Part shown: piece by piece, positions 43,344-51,522 of the stretch
Layout of the letters: each line of letters starts with the position of its first letter
Position numbering within the stretch: the stretch's first letter is position 1
Assembly: GCF_014648195.1 (NCBI RefSeq)
Contig: NZ_BMQQ01000008.1
Span: forward strand, 11,825-69,675
Direction of reading: 5' to 3'
Length of the DNA stretch: 57,851 nucleotides
Origin: Streptomyces purpureus
GTDB taxonomy: Bacteria; Actinomycetota; Actinomycetes; Streptomycetales; Streptomycetaceae
The notes under the pieces: model-generated
Seen by the model: the letters and a program-made list of their open reading frames with translations, nothing else
What the model was told of the DNA's origin: nothing
Databases searched by the model: none
Program-made: the position numbers and the translations under genes

Positions 43344-43425
43344 GTGCGAGGGAAGGCACGCTGTAGGTCCACACTGCTAGTTCGGTGATGCTGGTGGCGG
43401 CAAGCCCGACACCAAGGGAGACGAC

Positions 43426-44178
43426 ATGGCACGACGACTGCGGTTCAACGGAACGGACAGCAAGAGTGGTGGATGCCCTGCCCTCCACGAGGACCTGGAC
43501 TCTGGGGAGATCATCGTCCAGGGCAGGCCGCTGACCGAACCCGATGACATCGCCCAGCTTCAGCACTTCGACCCCGGCGACGCAGCCGTGGCCGTACCGC
43601 GTGAACTCCTCGTCAACCACGGCCCCAAGGAGATGGAGCGCATTCCCAAGCTGATCAGCCTGGACGAGTTCGGCCAGTTGTTCCACCACTTCGAGCACTC
43701 CGCGTGGCACCTGGAGACCCGCCGCGGCTACGCCTCCGACCGCGAGGACCCGGGGTACGAGGAGTTCCTCAGGACTGGGACCGCGCCCATGGACCTCGAT
43801 AGCGAGTGGTGCACGAACATCCGTCGGCAGACCGAGGCGGGCAAGTACGTCGGCCGGGTGCGCGTGGTCGACAACCCGCCGACCGAGGGGCAGCTGTTCC
43901 TCCTCAGCTACGCCCGGTGCAATGCGGCCACAGGCGAGGACGTGCGGAATCTCTGGCGCGAGGACGGCGTTCGTGCGCACCTGCCCGAGGAGGACTTCTG
44001 GATTCTCGACAGCCGCTTGGTGGCCATCCTCCGCTTCGACGATGAGGACGTGTTCCACGACGTTGAAATCGTCACAGAGCCCGCCCAGGTGCTGCGTTAC
44101 TGCCAGGTACGCGACGCCGCAGTGCACGCCTCCGTGCCGTACGACGAGTTCGCGGCTCAGCTCGCCACGAAGGGCTAG
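43426..44178 (+). CDS. DUF6879-family protein fused to its usual small upstream partner
   Basis: A 250-aa protein. Residues 1-66 (RRLRFNGTDSKSGGCPALHE, LQHFDPGDAAVAVPRELL) look like the short protein normally encoded separately in front of DUF6879 genes. Residues 74-245 are DUF6879 (ISLDEFGQLFHHFEHSAWHL, EWCTNIRRQTEAGKYVGRVR, FWILDSRLVAILRFD). The ATG has GGGAG seven bases upstream. It ends 12 bases before an XRE-DUF5753 regulator gene, with which DUF6879 proteins are regularly paired; the biochemical function is unknown. Confidence 0.78.
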   Translation: MARRLRFNGTDSKSGGCPALHEDLDSGEIIVQGRPLTEPDDIAQLQHFDPGDAAVAVPRELLVNHGPKEMERIPKLISLDEFGQLFHHFEHSAWHLETRRGYASDREDPGYEEFLRTGTAPMDLDSEWCTNIRRQTEAGKYVGRVRVVDNPPTEGQLFLLSYARCNAATGEDVRNLWREDGVRAHLPEEDFWILDSRLVAILRFDDEDVFHDVEIVTEPAQVLRYCQVRDAAVHASVPYDEFAAQLATKG

Positions 44179-44190
44179 TGAGCGGCACCG

Positions 44191-45045
44191 GTGAGCACGG
44201 ACTACCAGCAGGCGCGGGAGGTCCTCGGCGCGCGCCTGCGAGAGCTGCGCTTCTCCGCCTCTGGCGGCCGGCTCACCGGTACGCAACTCGCAGAGCGACT
44301 CGGCTGGCCGCACTCGAAGGTGTACAAGTTGGAGGGCGGACGGCAGACCGCGACCAGCGAGGACCTTCGCGCGTGGGCTGACGCCGTTGGCCGGCCCGAC
44401 ACCTTCGCGGAACTGGACGCCAGGCTTCGTGGGTTCGAGTCACACATCCGATCCTGGCGGCGCCAACTCGCCGCTGGCCATCGTCCCGTGCAGGACAACT
44501 GGAACGCCGCCGTCGACCAGGTCCGCACCATTCACGCCTGGGAAGAGTCGGTCATCCCGGGCATGCTTCAGACCGCCGACTACGCGCGGCACATCTTCCT
44601 GCGGTACGCCGACCTTCAGGGCACCGTTCGCGACACCGACGAGGCGGTACGAGCCAGGATGAAGCGGCAGAACTGGCTGTACCAGAGCGGCAGGCACCTC
44701 CACGCACTGGTGTGGGAGGCTGCGTTGCACGCGTTGGTGTGTCCGCCTTCCGTGCTCGTCAGCCAGCTCGATCGGCTCACTGGAGTCATCGGGATGGACA
44801 CCGTGAAGCTCGGGATCATCCCGCTTGGCGCATCGCTCAGAATCCCCACTGCGAATGGGTTCTGGGTCCTTGACGAGCAGGTGGTGATTGCCGAGGACTG
44901 GCATGCGGAATTGTGGCTCGATGACGATGAATCCGTGGCCATGTACCTGGGGGTCTGGCGCACGCTCAAGGAGTCAGCGGTGTTCGGATCAGACGCCCAG
45001 AATGTGATCAACAGCGTCCGCCGCTCGATGAGACCCCGGGATTGA
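44191..45045 (+). CDS. XRE-family regulator with DUF5753
   Basis: A 284-aa regulator: N-terminal helix-turn-helix (LTGTQLAERLGWPHSKVYKL, then EDLRAWADAVGRP) and the DUF5753 effector-like domain (WEESVIPGMLQTADYARHIF, LHALVWEAALHALVCPPSVL, DTVKLGIIPLGAS). This is the WhiJ-like architecture common in Streptomyces. GTG start at 44191, 12 bp after the DUF6879 gene, with a weak ribosome site, so coupling is likely. Confidence 0.9.
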   Translation: MSTDYQQAREVLGARLRELRFSASGGRLTGTQLAERLGWPHSKVYKLEGGRQTATSEDLRAWADAVGRPDTFAELDARLRGFESHIRSWRRQLAAGHRPVQDNWNAAVDQVRTIHAWEESVIPGMLQTADYARHIFLRYADLQGTVRDTDEAVRARMKRQNWLYQSGRHLHALVWEAALHALVCPPSVLVSQLDRLTGVIGMDTVKLGIIPLGASLRIPTANGFWVLDEQVVIAEDWHAELWLDDDESVAMYLGVWRTLKESAVFGSDAQNVINSVRRSMRPRD

Positions 45046-45062
45046 CGAAACCGCCCCCTCTT

Positions 45063-45087
45063 GGGTCATCGGCTCCGCCGATGACCC
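45063..45087 (+). terminator. Terminator after the XRE-DUF5753 gene
   Basis: Perfect 11-bp stem GGGTCATCGGC (45063-45073) / GCCGATGACCC (45077-45087) with loop TCC. Confidence 0.8.
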
Positions 45088-45150
45088 CATCGGCAGGACG
45101 CCCCACTGGCTCGTGGACCGGGCCCGGGCCGGATTCGTAGCGTCGCCGTC

Positions 45151-46080
45151 ATGAGAAACGAGACCCGAGGAACCGCCGAACTGACCCTCGCCATGGTGCT
45201 TTCCGGCACTCTCGGCATCTTCGTCGTCGAGTCCGGGGCGTCACCCTTCGACGTGGTGTTCTTCCGGTGCCTCTTCGGGGCCGCCGCCCTCGGCGCGTAC
45301 AGCCTCCTCCGCGGCTACTTCACCGGGCACGGCCTCACGCCGAAGAAGCTGGGGCTCGCCGCGCTCGGCGGGGTGTTCATCGTCTTCAACTGGGTCTTCC
45401 TCTTCGAGGCGTACGAAGCCACCTCGATCTCCTTCGCCACCGTCGTCTACCACACGCAGCCGTTCTTCCTGGTGGTCTTCGGCGCCGTGCTCTTCCGGGA
45501 GCGGATCACGGCGGCGAAGTTCGGCTGGCTCGGGGTGGCGTTCGTGGGGCTCGTCCTCGTCTCCGGCATCCGGCCCGGGGACACCGCGTCCCTCAAGGGG
45601 CTCGGGCTCGCGCTCGCCGCCGCCGTGCTCTACGCGCTGTCGACGATCGTCACCAAGCGGATCACCGGCGTACGGCCCCACCTGATCGCCCTCGTGCAGG
45701 TCCTGGCCGGCATCCCGCTGCTGCTGCCCTTCGCCGACTTCGGCGCGGCCGCCGGGCTCGGCGCCGGATGGGGCTGGCTCGCCGGCCTCGGACTCATCCA
45801 CACCGGGCTCATGTACGTCCTGATGTACGCGGCCTACCAGAAGCTGCCCACCGCGAAGATCGCCGTGCTCGCCTTCACCTACCCCGCCGTCGCGATGTTC
45901 GCCGACTGGGCGGTGTACGGGCACCACATCGGCCTCGTCCAGGCGCTCGGCGTCCCGCTGATCGCCCTCGCGAGCCTGAAGATCACCCTTGCTGCTCGGA
46001 CACCAGCCGCCGCGCCTGCTCCACGAACAGCCGCACATGCGCCGGCAGCCGCTTCCCCCGCCGCCACGCGATCTGAGTGA
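45151..46080 (+). CDS. EamA/DMT-family transporter
   Basis: A 309-aa membrane protein with about ten hydrophobic segments in two EamA repeats (LTLAMVLSGTLGIFVVESG, VYHTQPFFLVVFGAVLFRER; LALAAAVLYALSTIVTKRIT, AFTYPAVAMFADWAVYG). Likely an exporter of metabolites or amino acids; substrate unknown. The last ~33 residues are an Ala/Pro-rich tail that overlaps, antisense, the end of the LysR gene. Confidence 0.9.
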   Translation: MRNETRGTAELTLAMVLSGTLGIFVVESGASPFDVVFFRCLFGAAALGAYSLLRGYFTGHGLTPKKLGLAALGGVFIVFNWVFLFEAYEATSISFATVVYHTQPFFLVVFGAVLFRERITAAKFGWLGVAFVGLVLVSGIRPGDTASLKGLGLALAAAVLYALSTIVTKRITGVRPHLIALVQVLAGIPLLLPFADFGAAAGLGAGWGWLAGLGLIHTGLMYVLMYAAYQKLPTAKIAVLAFTYPAVAMFADWAVYGHHIGLVQALGVPLIALASLKITLAARTPAAAPAPRTAAHAPAAASPAATRSE

Positions 46081-46867
46081 AGAGCGTGAACGGCGGACGC
46101 CAGTCCAGCTCCACCAGTGCCCCGGACGCCAGCTCCTCGGAGACGGTGACCCGGGGCACCAGGGCGATGCCGAGCCCGCCCGCCACGCCCCGCTTGGTCG
46201 CCTCGATCGTGCCGAACTCCATGAACGGCGGGGACCACTGGCTCAGCGACTCCTCGAACAGGTCGCGGTAGGGACATCCCGGCTCCGTCCCCACCAGCTG
46301 CGCCGCCGCCAGGTCGGCCGCCGTGAGATCGGCGCGGGCGGCCAGTGGATGCCGCGGCGAGGCGACGAGCACCAGCGGCTCCTCGGCCAGAACCTCGCTC
46401 TCCAGGCCTTCGTGCTCGGTGTCGGGCTCCATCAGGAAGCCGATGTCGTACGTTCCCTGGCGCAGCGCCTGCCGGGTCTCGTCGCCGAGGGTGGGGCGCA
46501 GCGACAACCGCACCTTCGGATAGCGGTGGTGGAAGAGCTCCAGGAGCGGCGGCAGCCGGTAGGACGTCAGCGACTCCATCGTGCCCACCGCGATCGACCC
46601 GGCCGGCTCCCCGGTCTCCACGACCGCGGCCCGCGCCTCGTCCGACAGCTCGATGATCCGGCGGGCGTACGGCAGGAGCCGCTCACCGGCCTCGGTGAGC
46701 CGGATGCGGCTGCCGAGGCGTTCGAACAACTCCACGCCGAGCGAGGACTCCAGGGCGCGGATCTGGCTGGTGACGCTGGACTGGGCGTAGCGCAGGTCGG
46801 CGGCGGCGCGAGTGAAGGAGAGGACGGAGGCGACCTTCTCGAAGGTGATCAGGAGCCGGAGCTCCAT
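45983..46867 (-). CDS. LysR-family transcriptional regulator
   Basis: A 294-aa regulator: N-terminal LysR helix-turn-helix (FTRAAADLRYAQSSVTSQIR, ALESSLGVELFERLG) and a substrate-binding domain (GSIAVGTMESLTSYRLPPLL, DIGFLMEPDTEHEGLESEVL). The ATG at 46867 overlaps the stop of the PLDc_N gene by one base. Convergent with the EamA gene, which it may control. The final 98 bp overlap the EamA coding region. Confidence 0.93.
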   Translation of the reverse strand: MELRLLITFEKVASVLSFTRAAADLRYAQSSVTSQIRALESSLGVELFERLGSRIRLTEAGERLLPYARRIIELSDEARAAVVETGEPAGSIAVGTMESLTSYRLPPLLELFHHRYPKVRLSLRPTLGDETRQALRQGTYDIGFLMEPDTEHEGLESEVLAEEPLVLVASPRHPLAARADLTAADLAAAQLVGTEPGCPYRDLFEESLSQWSPPFMEFGTIEATKRGVAGGLGIALVPRVTVSEELASGALVELDWRPPFTLFTQIAWRRGKRLPAHVRLFVEQARRLVSEQQG

Positions 46868-47262
46868 CAGCTGTCGCCGTCCTTGGCGTCGTCGCCCTGC
46901 TCGCGCTTCTTCAGCTCCTCCTCGCGGCGGCGCAGGTCGGCCTCCCAGTCCTTGAGGACGGCCTCGTCCTGCTTGTTCTCGTCCTTGAGGGACTTCAGGA
47001 ACTCGGGGTTGTCGTCGGGGGCGACCCACTCGTGGCGGTGGTTGCGGTGCCATTCCGAGGGCGTACGGCCTCCGGCGGGGGCGCGGCGCAGCTTGCCGGC
47101 CGCGAGCCAGACGATCGGGCCGACCACCCAGAACAGCAGGATGATGAAGACCCAGGCGATCTTGGGGAGGTGCTTGGCCTCGTCCTCGGGGGTGTTGAGG
47201 CAGTCGATGAAGGCGTAGATCGTCAGCGCCAGCGGCAGGATGTACATCAGCGCCCTGAGCAT
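46867..47262 (-). CDS. PLDc_N (PLDNc) domain membrane protein
   Basis: A 131-aa protein with two membrane segments (ALMYILPLALTIYAFIDCL and IAWVFIILLFWVVGPIVWLA), the PLD nuclease N-terminal anchor domain, and a charged coiled-coil tail (LKDWEADLRRREEELKKREQ). There is no HKD nuclease motif. The ATG at 47262 has AGGGGG nine bases upstream. Co-transcribed with the LysR gene. Confidence 0.88.
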   Translation of the reverse strand: MLRALMYILPLALTIYAFIDCLNTPEDEAKHLPKIAWVFIILLFWVVGPIVWLAAGKLRRAPAGGRTPSEWHRNHRHEWVAPDDNPEFLKSLKDENKQDEAVLKDWEADLRRREEELKKREQGDDAKDGDS

Positions 47263-47348
47263 GTGGGACAGCCCCCTGGAAGCAATGGCGAGGCACGCTT
47301 CTCCGGCCCCGGTGACAGCTCCAGCGTAGCCCGTGACCGCTGTGCTGT

Positions 47349-47368
47349 TCCGGGGGACGACCCCCGGA
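47349..47368. terminator. Hairpin in the PLDc_N/mqnL divergent region
   Basis: TCCGGGGG (47349-47356) / CCCCCGGA (47361-47368), loop ACGA. It could be a leader hairpin of mqnL; the genes are divergent, so a terminator role is unclear. Confidence 0.4.
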
Positions 47369-47433
47369 CCCCCGGCAGGAATCGCCCGGCCCCGGGGCGG
47401 AGGCGCGAGCGGTGCTCAGGGATACTTGGCGCC

Positions 47434-48885
47434 ATGGCTTACGACGATCTCCGCTCGCTGCTCCGGGCCCTGGAGCGCGAAGGCGACCTCAAGCGCATCA
47501 AGGCCGAAGTCGACCCGTACCTGGAGGTCGGGGAGATCGTCGACAGAGTGAACAAGGCGGGGGGTCCCGCCCTTCTCTTCGAGAACGTCAAGGGCTCCTC
47601 GATGCCCCTGGCGATGAACGTCTTCGGCACCGACCGCCGGCTCCTGAAGGCGCTGGGGCTGAAGTCGTACGGCGAGATCAGCGACAAGATCGGCGGGCTG
47701 CTCAAGCCGGAGCTGCCGCAGGGGTTCGTCGGCGTGCGGGAGGCCTTCGGCAAGCTGGGCTCGATGGTCCATGTGCCGCCGAAGAAGATCAAGGACGCCC
47801 CGGTCCAGGAGGTGGTCCTGACCGGTGACGACGTCGACCTGGATCAGCTTCCGGCCCTCTTCACCTGGCCGAAGGACGGCGGCTCCTTCTTCAACCTGGG
47901 CCTCACCCACACCAAGCACCCCGAGACCGGCGTACGCAACCTCGGGCTCTACCGCCTTCAGCGCCACGACAAGCGCACCATCGGCATGCACTGGCAGATC
48001 CACAAGGACAGCCGCAACCACTACGCGGTGGCCGCTGCCCGCGGGGAGCGGCTGCCGGTCGCGATCGCCTTCGGCTGCCCGCCGGCCGTGACGTACGCGT
48101 CCACCGCGCCGCTGCCGGGCGACATCGACGAGTACCTCTTCGCCGGGTTCGTGGCGGGCAAGCGGATCGAGATGGTCGACTGCAAGACCGTGCCGCTGCA
48201 GGTCCCGGCCAACGCGGAGGTGGTCATCGAGGGCTGGCTGGAGCCGGGCGAGATGCTCCCGGAGGGCCCCTTCGGCGACCACACCGGCTTCTACACCCCG
48301 CAGGAGCCCTTCCCCGCCCTGAAGATCGACTGCGTGACGATGCGGAAGCGGCCGCTGCTCCAGTCGATCGTGGTGGGTCGGCCGCCGACCGAGGACGGCC
48401 CGCTGGGCCGGGCCACGGAACGTTTCTTCCTGCCGCTGCTGAAGATCATCGTGCCGGACATCGTGGACTACCACCTGCCGGAGTCGGGCGGCTTCCACAA
48501 CTGCGCGATCGTCTCGATCGACAAGAAGTACCCCAAGCACGCGCAGAAGGTCATGCACGCCATCTGGGGCGCGCACATGATGTCGCTGACCAAGCTGATC
48601 ATCGTGGTGGACAAGGACTGCGACGTCCACGACCTGCACGAGGTGTCCTGGCGGGCGCTGGGCAACACCGACTACTCCCGCGACCTCACGGTGGTGGAGG
48701 GGCCCGTGGACCACCTGGACCACGCCTCGTACCAGCAGTTCTGGGGCGGCAAGGCGGGCATCGACGCGACGAAGAAGCTCCCCGAGGAGGGCTACACCCG
48801 CGACGGCGGCTGGCCGGACATGGTGGAGTCGGACCCGGCGACGGCCGAACGGGTGACACGTCGCTGGAAGGAGTACGGACTGTGA
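47434..48885 (+). CDS. mqnL: UbiD-family decarboxylase of the futalosine menaquinone pathway
   Basis: A 483-aa prenylated-FMN-dependent decarboxylase (LRSLLRALEREGDLKRIKAE, FENVKGSSMPLAMNVFGTDR, GLYRLQRHDKRTIGMHWQIH, EGPFGDHTGFYTPQEPFPAL, ending WKEYGL). In Actinobacteria the UbiD, UbiA and UbiX-like genes of this cluster complete menaquinone synthesis after 1,4-dihydroxy-6-naphthoate. The ATG at 47434 follows CAGGGATACTTGGCGCC. Followed by mqnP after an 83-bp shifted duplication of the junction. Confidence 0.9.
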   Translation: MAYDDLRSLLRALEREGDLKRIKAEVDPYLEVGEIVDRVNKAGGPALLFENVKGSSMPLAMNVFGTDRRLLKALGLKSYGEISDKIGGLLKPELPQGFVGVREAFGKLGSMVHVPPKKIKDAPVQEVVLTGDDVDLDQLPALFTWPKDGGSFFNLGLTHTKHPETGVRNLGLYRLQRHDKRTIGMHWQIHKDSRNHYAVAAARGERLPVAIAFGCPPAVTYASTAPLPGDIDEYLFAGFVAGKRIEMVDCKTVPLQVPANAEVVIEGWLEPGEMLPEGPFGDHTGFYTPQEPFPALKIDCVTMRKRPLLQSIVVGRPPTEDGPLGRATERFFLPLLKIIVPDIVDYHLPESGGFHNCAIVSIDKKYPKHAQKVMHAIWGAHMMSLTKLIIVVDKDCDVHDLHEVSWRALGNTDYSRDLTVVEGPVDHLDHASYQQFWGGKAGIDATKKLPEEGYTRDGGWPDMVESDPATAERVTRRWKEYGL

Positions 48886-48968
48886 GGACGTTGCGGATGA
48901 TGGGCTCGTGCAGCGCGGAGACGGGGTTTCCCCGCCTTCGCGGGGGTGATCCGGAGTACGGGCTGTGA
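48870..48968 (+). repeat. 16-bp direct repeat of the mqnL stop/mqnP start junction
   Basis: GGAGTACGGACTGTGA (48870-48885) and GGAGTACGGGCTGTGA (48953-48968) differ by one base and are 83 bp apart. Each contains GGAG eight bases before a GTG and a TGA. A 28-aa frame from the GTG at 48882 stays open through the inserted segment and ends at the second TGA. Confidence 0.85.
48925..48953 (+). CRISPR. Solitary type I-E-like CRISPR repeat
   Basis: The 29-nt unit has 5 nt (GGTTT), a 6-bp stem CCCCGC / GCGGGG (48930-48935 and 48940-48945) with a CTTC loop, and an 8-nt GTGATCCG tail. This is exactly the 5+6+4+6+8 layout of type I-E repeats, with a Streptomyces-like tail. There is only one copy and no cas gene in the window, so it is a repeat-like element, not an array. 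Confidence 0.5.
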
Positions 48969-49867
48969 CCACGGCGGCCGTACCCGGCGCGCGCCCGGGC
49001 CGTACGAAAGCCTTCCTGCGGCTGGTGATGATCGAGCACTCGGTCTTCGCGCTGCCCTTCGCGTACATCGCCACGCTGACGGCGATGTTCCAGGCCGACC
49101 GGCGGATCGACTGGGTCACGCTGCTGCTCGTCACCGTCTGCATGGTGGGCCTGCGGACGTTCGCGATGGCCTGCAACCGGATCATCGACCGCGAGATCGA
49201 CGCCCGTAACCCACGTACGGCCGGCCGCGAGCTGGTGACCGGCGCGGTGTCGGTACGGTCCGCGTGGACGGGGGCGGGGATCGCCGTCGTCGTCTTCCTG
49301 GGCGCGGCGGCCCTGCTGAACCCGCTCTGCCTGGCGCTCGCGCCGCTCGCCGTGATCCCGATGGTGGTCTATCCGTACGGCAAGCGCTTCACCAACTTCC
49401 CGCACGCGATCCTCGGCCTCGCGCAGGCCATAGGGCCGATCGGGGCCTGGCTCGCGGTGACTGGGGAGTGGTCCTGGGACGCGGTGATCCTCGGCTTCGC
49501 GGTCGGGATCTGGATCGGCGGCTTCGACCTGATCTTCGCCTGCCAGGACGTCCAGGCCGACCGCGCCCAAGGCGTCATGTCCGTCCCCGCCCGCTTCGGG
49601 ATCCCGGCGGCGCTCTGGGGCGCGCGGGCCTCGGCGGTCGTCACGACGGGGCTGCTGGTCTGGTACGCGCTGGCCACGCAGGCGGGCCTCTTCCTCTGGA
49701 TCGGCCTTGTGATCGTGATCGCCGCGTTCTGCTACGAGCACACGATCGTCAAGCCCCACGACCTGTCCCGCCTGAACCGCGCGTTCTTCACGACGAACGG
49801 TTTCATCGGCATCTCGCTCTTCCTGTGCGCGCTGATCGACCTGCTGGTGCGCGGCCTGACCGTGTAG
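48965..49867 (+). CDS. mqnP: UbiA-family prenyltransferase (menaquinone)
   Basis: A 300-aa polytopic membrane enzyme that prenylates the naphthoate ring. The two Asp-rich motifs are NRIIDREIDARNPRTAGREL (first) and FDLIFACQDVQADRAQ (second). About eight membrane segments follow the UbiA pattern. The GTG at 48965 has GGAG eight bases upstream and lies in the second copy of the 16-bp repeat. Confidence 0.93.
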   Translation: MTTAAVPGARPGRTKAFLRLVMIEHSVFALPFAYIATLTAMFQADRRIDWVTLLLVTVCMVGLRTFAMACNRIIDREIDARNPRTAGRELVTGAVSVRSAWTGAGIAVVVFLGAAALLNPLCLALAPLAVIPMVVYPYGKRFTNFPHAILGLAQAIGPIGAWLAVTGEWSWDAVILGFAVGIWIGGFDLIFACQDVQADRAQGVMSVPARFGIPAALWGARASAVVTTGLLVWYALATQAGLFLWIGLVIVIAAFCYEHTIVKPHDLSRLNRAFFTTNGFIGISLFLCALIDLLVRGLTV

Positions 49868-49882
49868 CCGGCCGGGAGCGGC

Positions 49883-50797
49883 TCAGTCGATTTCGAAGCG
49901 CCCGGGGGTCGGTGCGGCCGGCGGCCCCGGCCGCGGAGCCGGGTCCTGGGCCTGCGCGGCGGGCGCGTTCATCTGCCGGAAGCCGCCCAGAGGATTGCTC
50001 CAGCTCTCGTCGGAACTGCTGTCCGAGTCGTAGTCCGAGTTCGAACCCACGCCGGCGTTGATGTCCTCGCCCTTACGGGGGGCGCCGCTCCTGTCGTTGC
50101 GCCGCTTGATCGAGTCCTGAAGGGTGTTCGGGTTCTCGAACAGCGGGAGACCGAGACCGGGGGCGGACTCGCCCGTCGCGGCCTCGAAGACCGCACGGGC
50201 GAAGGTGGTGCAGTTGAACGTGGCCAGGTTGTAGGAACGGCCCTCATTCGTCCGGATGAAGTCCCTCGCGCTGTTGTACTGCTCCTCCGTGAGCTCGGCG
50301 GTGAGCTTGGACGTCGCGTTGGCCGGGTTGTCGTGGTTCCTCATGACCTTCCCTTTCACCGAGGCGAAGGGCTTGTTGTGGGGGACCTCCTCGGCGGGGA
50401 AGAAGCCGTACGACTTCCATGTCTCCTGTCCGCCCTCGTCCTTGTAGAGGGCGACCCAGGCGTGGCCGAAGCCGAGGTTCCAGTAGTCGAGATGGTGGGT
50501 GCGGGCGGTCTTGCTCGTCTGGATCTGGATCCGGTACCGCGTGCGGTCGTCCTGCTCGCCGCCGGCTTCCACCCGCTGGATCTGACGCTGCCGGCCGAGC
50601 GCGCGGACGACCGCCGCGTTCCCGACGCTGCGTTGCAGCGCGTGCATGTCGGCGGGGGTGAGGTGCTGTGCTTGAACGGGCCGGTCGTCGTGACCCTGAC
50701 CGACGGGGTTCGGAGCCAGGGGTGCCCGCCGGTCGCGGCCGTTTCGGCCGCGGCCCGGAGCCGCCTCGGCTGTTCCTCGGTCTCGGTGCATGAACAT
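49883..50797 (-). CDS. Putative injection-system-type effector: LQRxxGNxAV tag + papain-like domain
   Basis: A 304-aa protein with no signal peptide. Residues 54-63 (LQRSVGNAAV) match the LQRxxGN motif common in eCIS/DUF4157-associated proteins of Streptomyces. The central domain (GFGHAWVALYKDEGGQETW with His112, then SYNLATFNCTTFARAVFE with Cys196) has the His...Cys order of permuted papain-like/NlpC-like hydrolases. The tail is Ser/Asp- then Pro-rich. The ATG at 50797 has GGAG five bases upstream; upstream ATGs lack a ribosome site. It lies inside the mqn cluster, on the opposite strand. Confidence 0.65.
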   Translation of the reverse strand: MFMHRDRGTAEAAPGRGRNGRDRRAPLAPNPVGQGHDDRPVQAQHLTPADMHALQRSVGNAAVVRALGRQRQIQRVEAGGEQDDRTRYRIQIQTSKTARTHHLDYWNLGFGHAWVALYKDEGGQETWKSYGFFPAEEVPHNKPFASVKGKVMRNHDNPANATSKLTAELTEEQYNSARDFIRTNEGRSYNLATFNCTTFARAVFEAATGESAPGLGLPLFENPNTLQDSIKRRNDRSGAPRKGEDINAGVGSNSDYDSDSSSDESWSNPLGGFRQMNAPAAQAQDPAPRPGPPAAPTPGRFEID

Positions 50798-50916
50798 GGC
50801 CGCTCCGGGAGGCATGGCGTCACGACGGGTGCCCCGCAGTCTCCCCACGGCGCGGGCGTACGGTCGAGGTCCGCGAGGGCAGAGCCAGGGGCACCGCGGG
50901 GGCACGCGGGCACCCG

Positions 50917-51522
50917 TCAGGGGTGCAGGGCGGCCCGCTCACGGCCGGGGCGGAAGAGGAACGCCGCGCACACGCCGGCCACCAGGCCCACCAGATGGCC
51001 CTGCCAGCTCACCGACGTGTTCGCCGGGGAGATGCCGAGCAGGATCGAGCCGCCCCAGACCGCCGCGACCAGGACGCCGACCACGATGCCCAGCGCCTTG
51101 CGCTCGACGAAGCCGCGGACCACCAGGTAGCCGAAGAGGCCGAAGATCAGGCCGGAGGCGCCCGCGGTGTTGGTATGGGACGGCGATATCAGCCAGACGC
51201 CGAGGCCGTCGGCGACGATGATCACCGCGCAGACGACGAGGAAGCGCCGTATACCGCCGAGCGCGGCGAGGAAGCCGAAGATGAGCAGCGGGACGGTGTT
51301 CGCGGCGACATGGGCGAAGCCGAAGTGGACGAAGGCGCTCGGGACGACGTCCACGAGCTCGTCCGGATGGCGGGGGACGATCCCGAAGGTGTCCAGCGCG
51401 TGGCCGCTCGCGACGTCGGCCGCCTCAAGGAGCCACAGCAGCGCGACCCACGCCAGCATCAGTTTGGCCGCTGTCCTGGCCCGGTCGGCGGTGCGCCACC
51501 GCTCGGCTTTCGTTCCCGTCAT
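50917..51522 (-). CDS. Rhomboid-family intramembrane serine protease
   Basis: A 201-aa membrane protein with six hydrophobic segments. The catalytic dyad is Ser123 in NTAGASGLIFG and His176 in WQGHLVGL; the HxxxN region is FGFAHVAANTVPLL. Cleaves membrane-spanning substrates; target unknown. Minus strand, between the effector-like gene and mqnM. Confidence 0.93.
   Translation of the reverse strand: MTGTKAERWRTADRARTAAKLMLAWVALLWLLEAADVASGHALDTFGIVPRHPDELVDVVPSAFVHFGFAHVAANTVPLLIFGFLAALGGIRRFLVVCAVIIVADGLGVWLISPSHTNTAGASGLIFGLFGYLVVRGFVERKALGIVVGVLVAAVWGGSILLGISPANTSVSWQGHLVGLVAGVCAAFLFRPGRERAALHP

Noticed and set aside
44429..44441. GGGTTCGAGTC, a tRNA T-loop-like string
   Set aside because: It lies inside the XRE-DUF5753 coding frame, and no acceptor or anticodon arms can be folded around it.
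40607..45045. A complete integrative element
   Set aside because: No integrase, excisionase, tRNA target or direct-repeat att pair could be found at either side.
48925..48953. A full CRISPR array
   Set aside because: Only one repeat-like unit is present; there are no spacers and no cas genes in the window.
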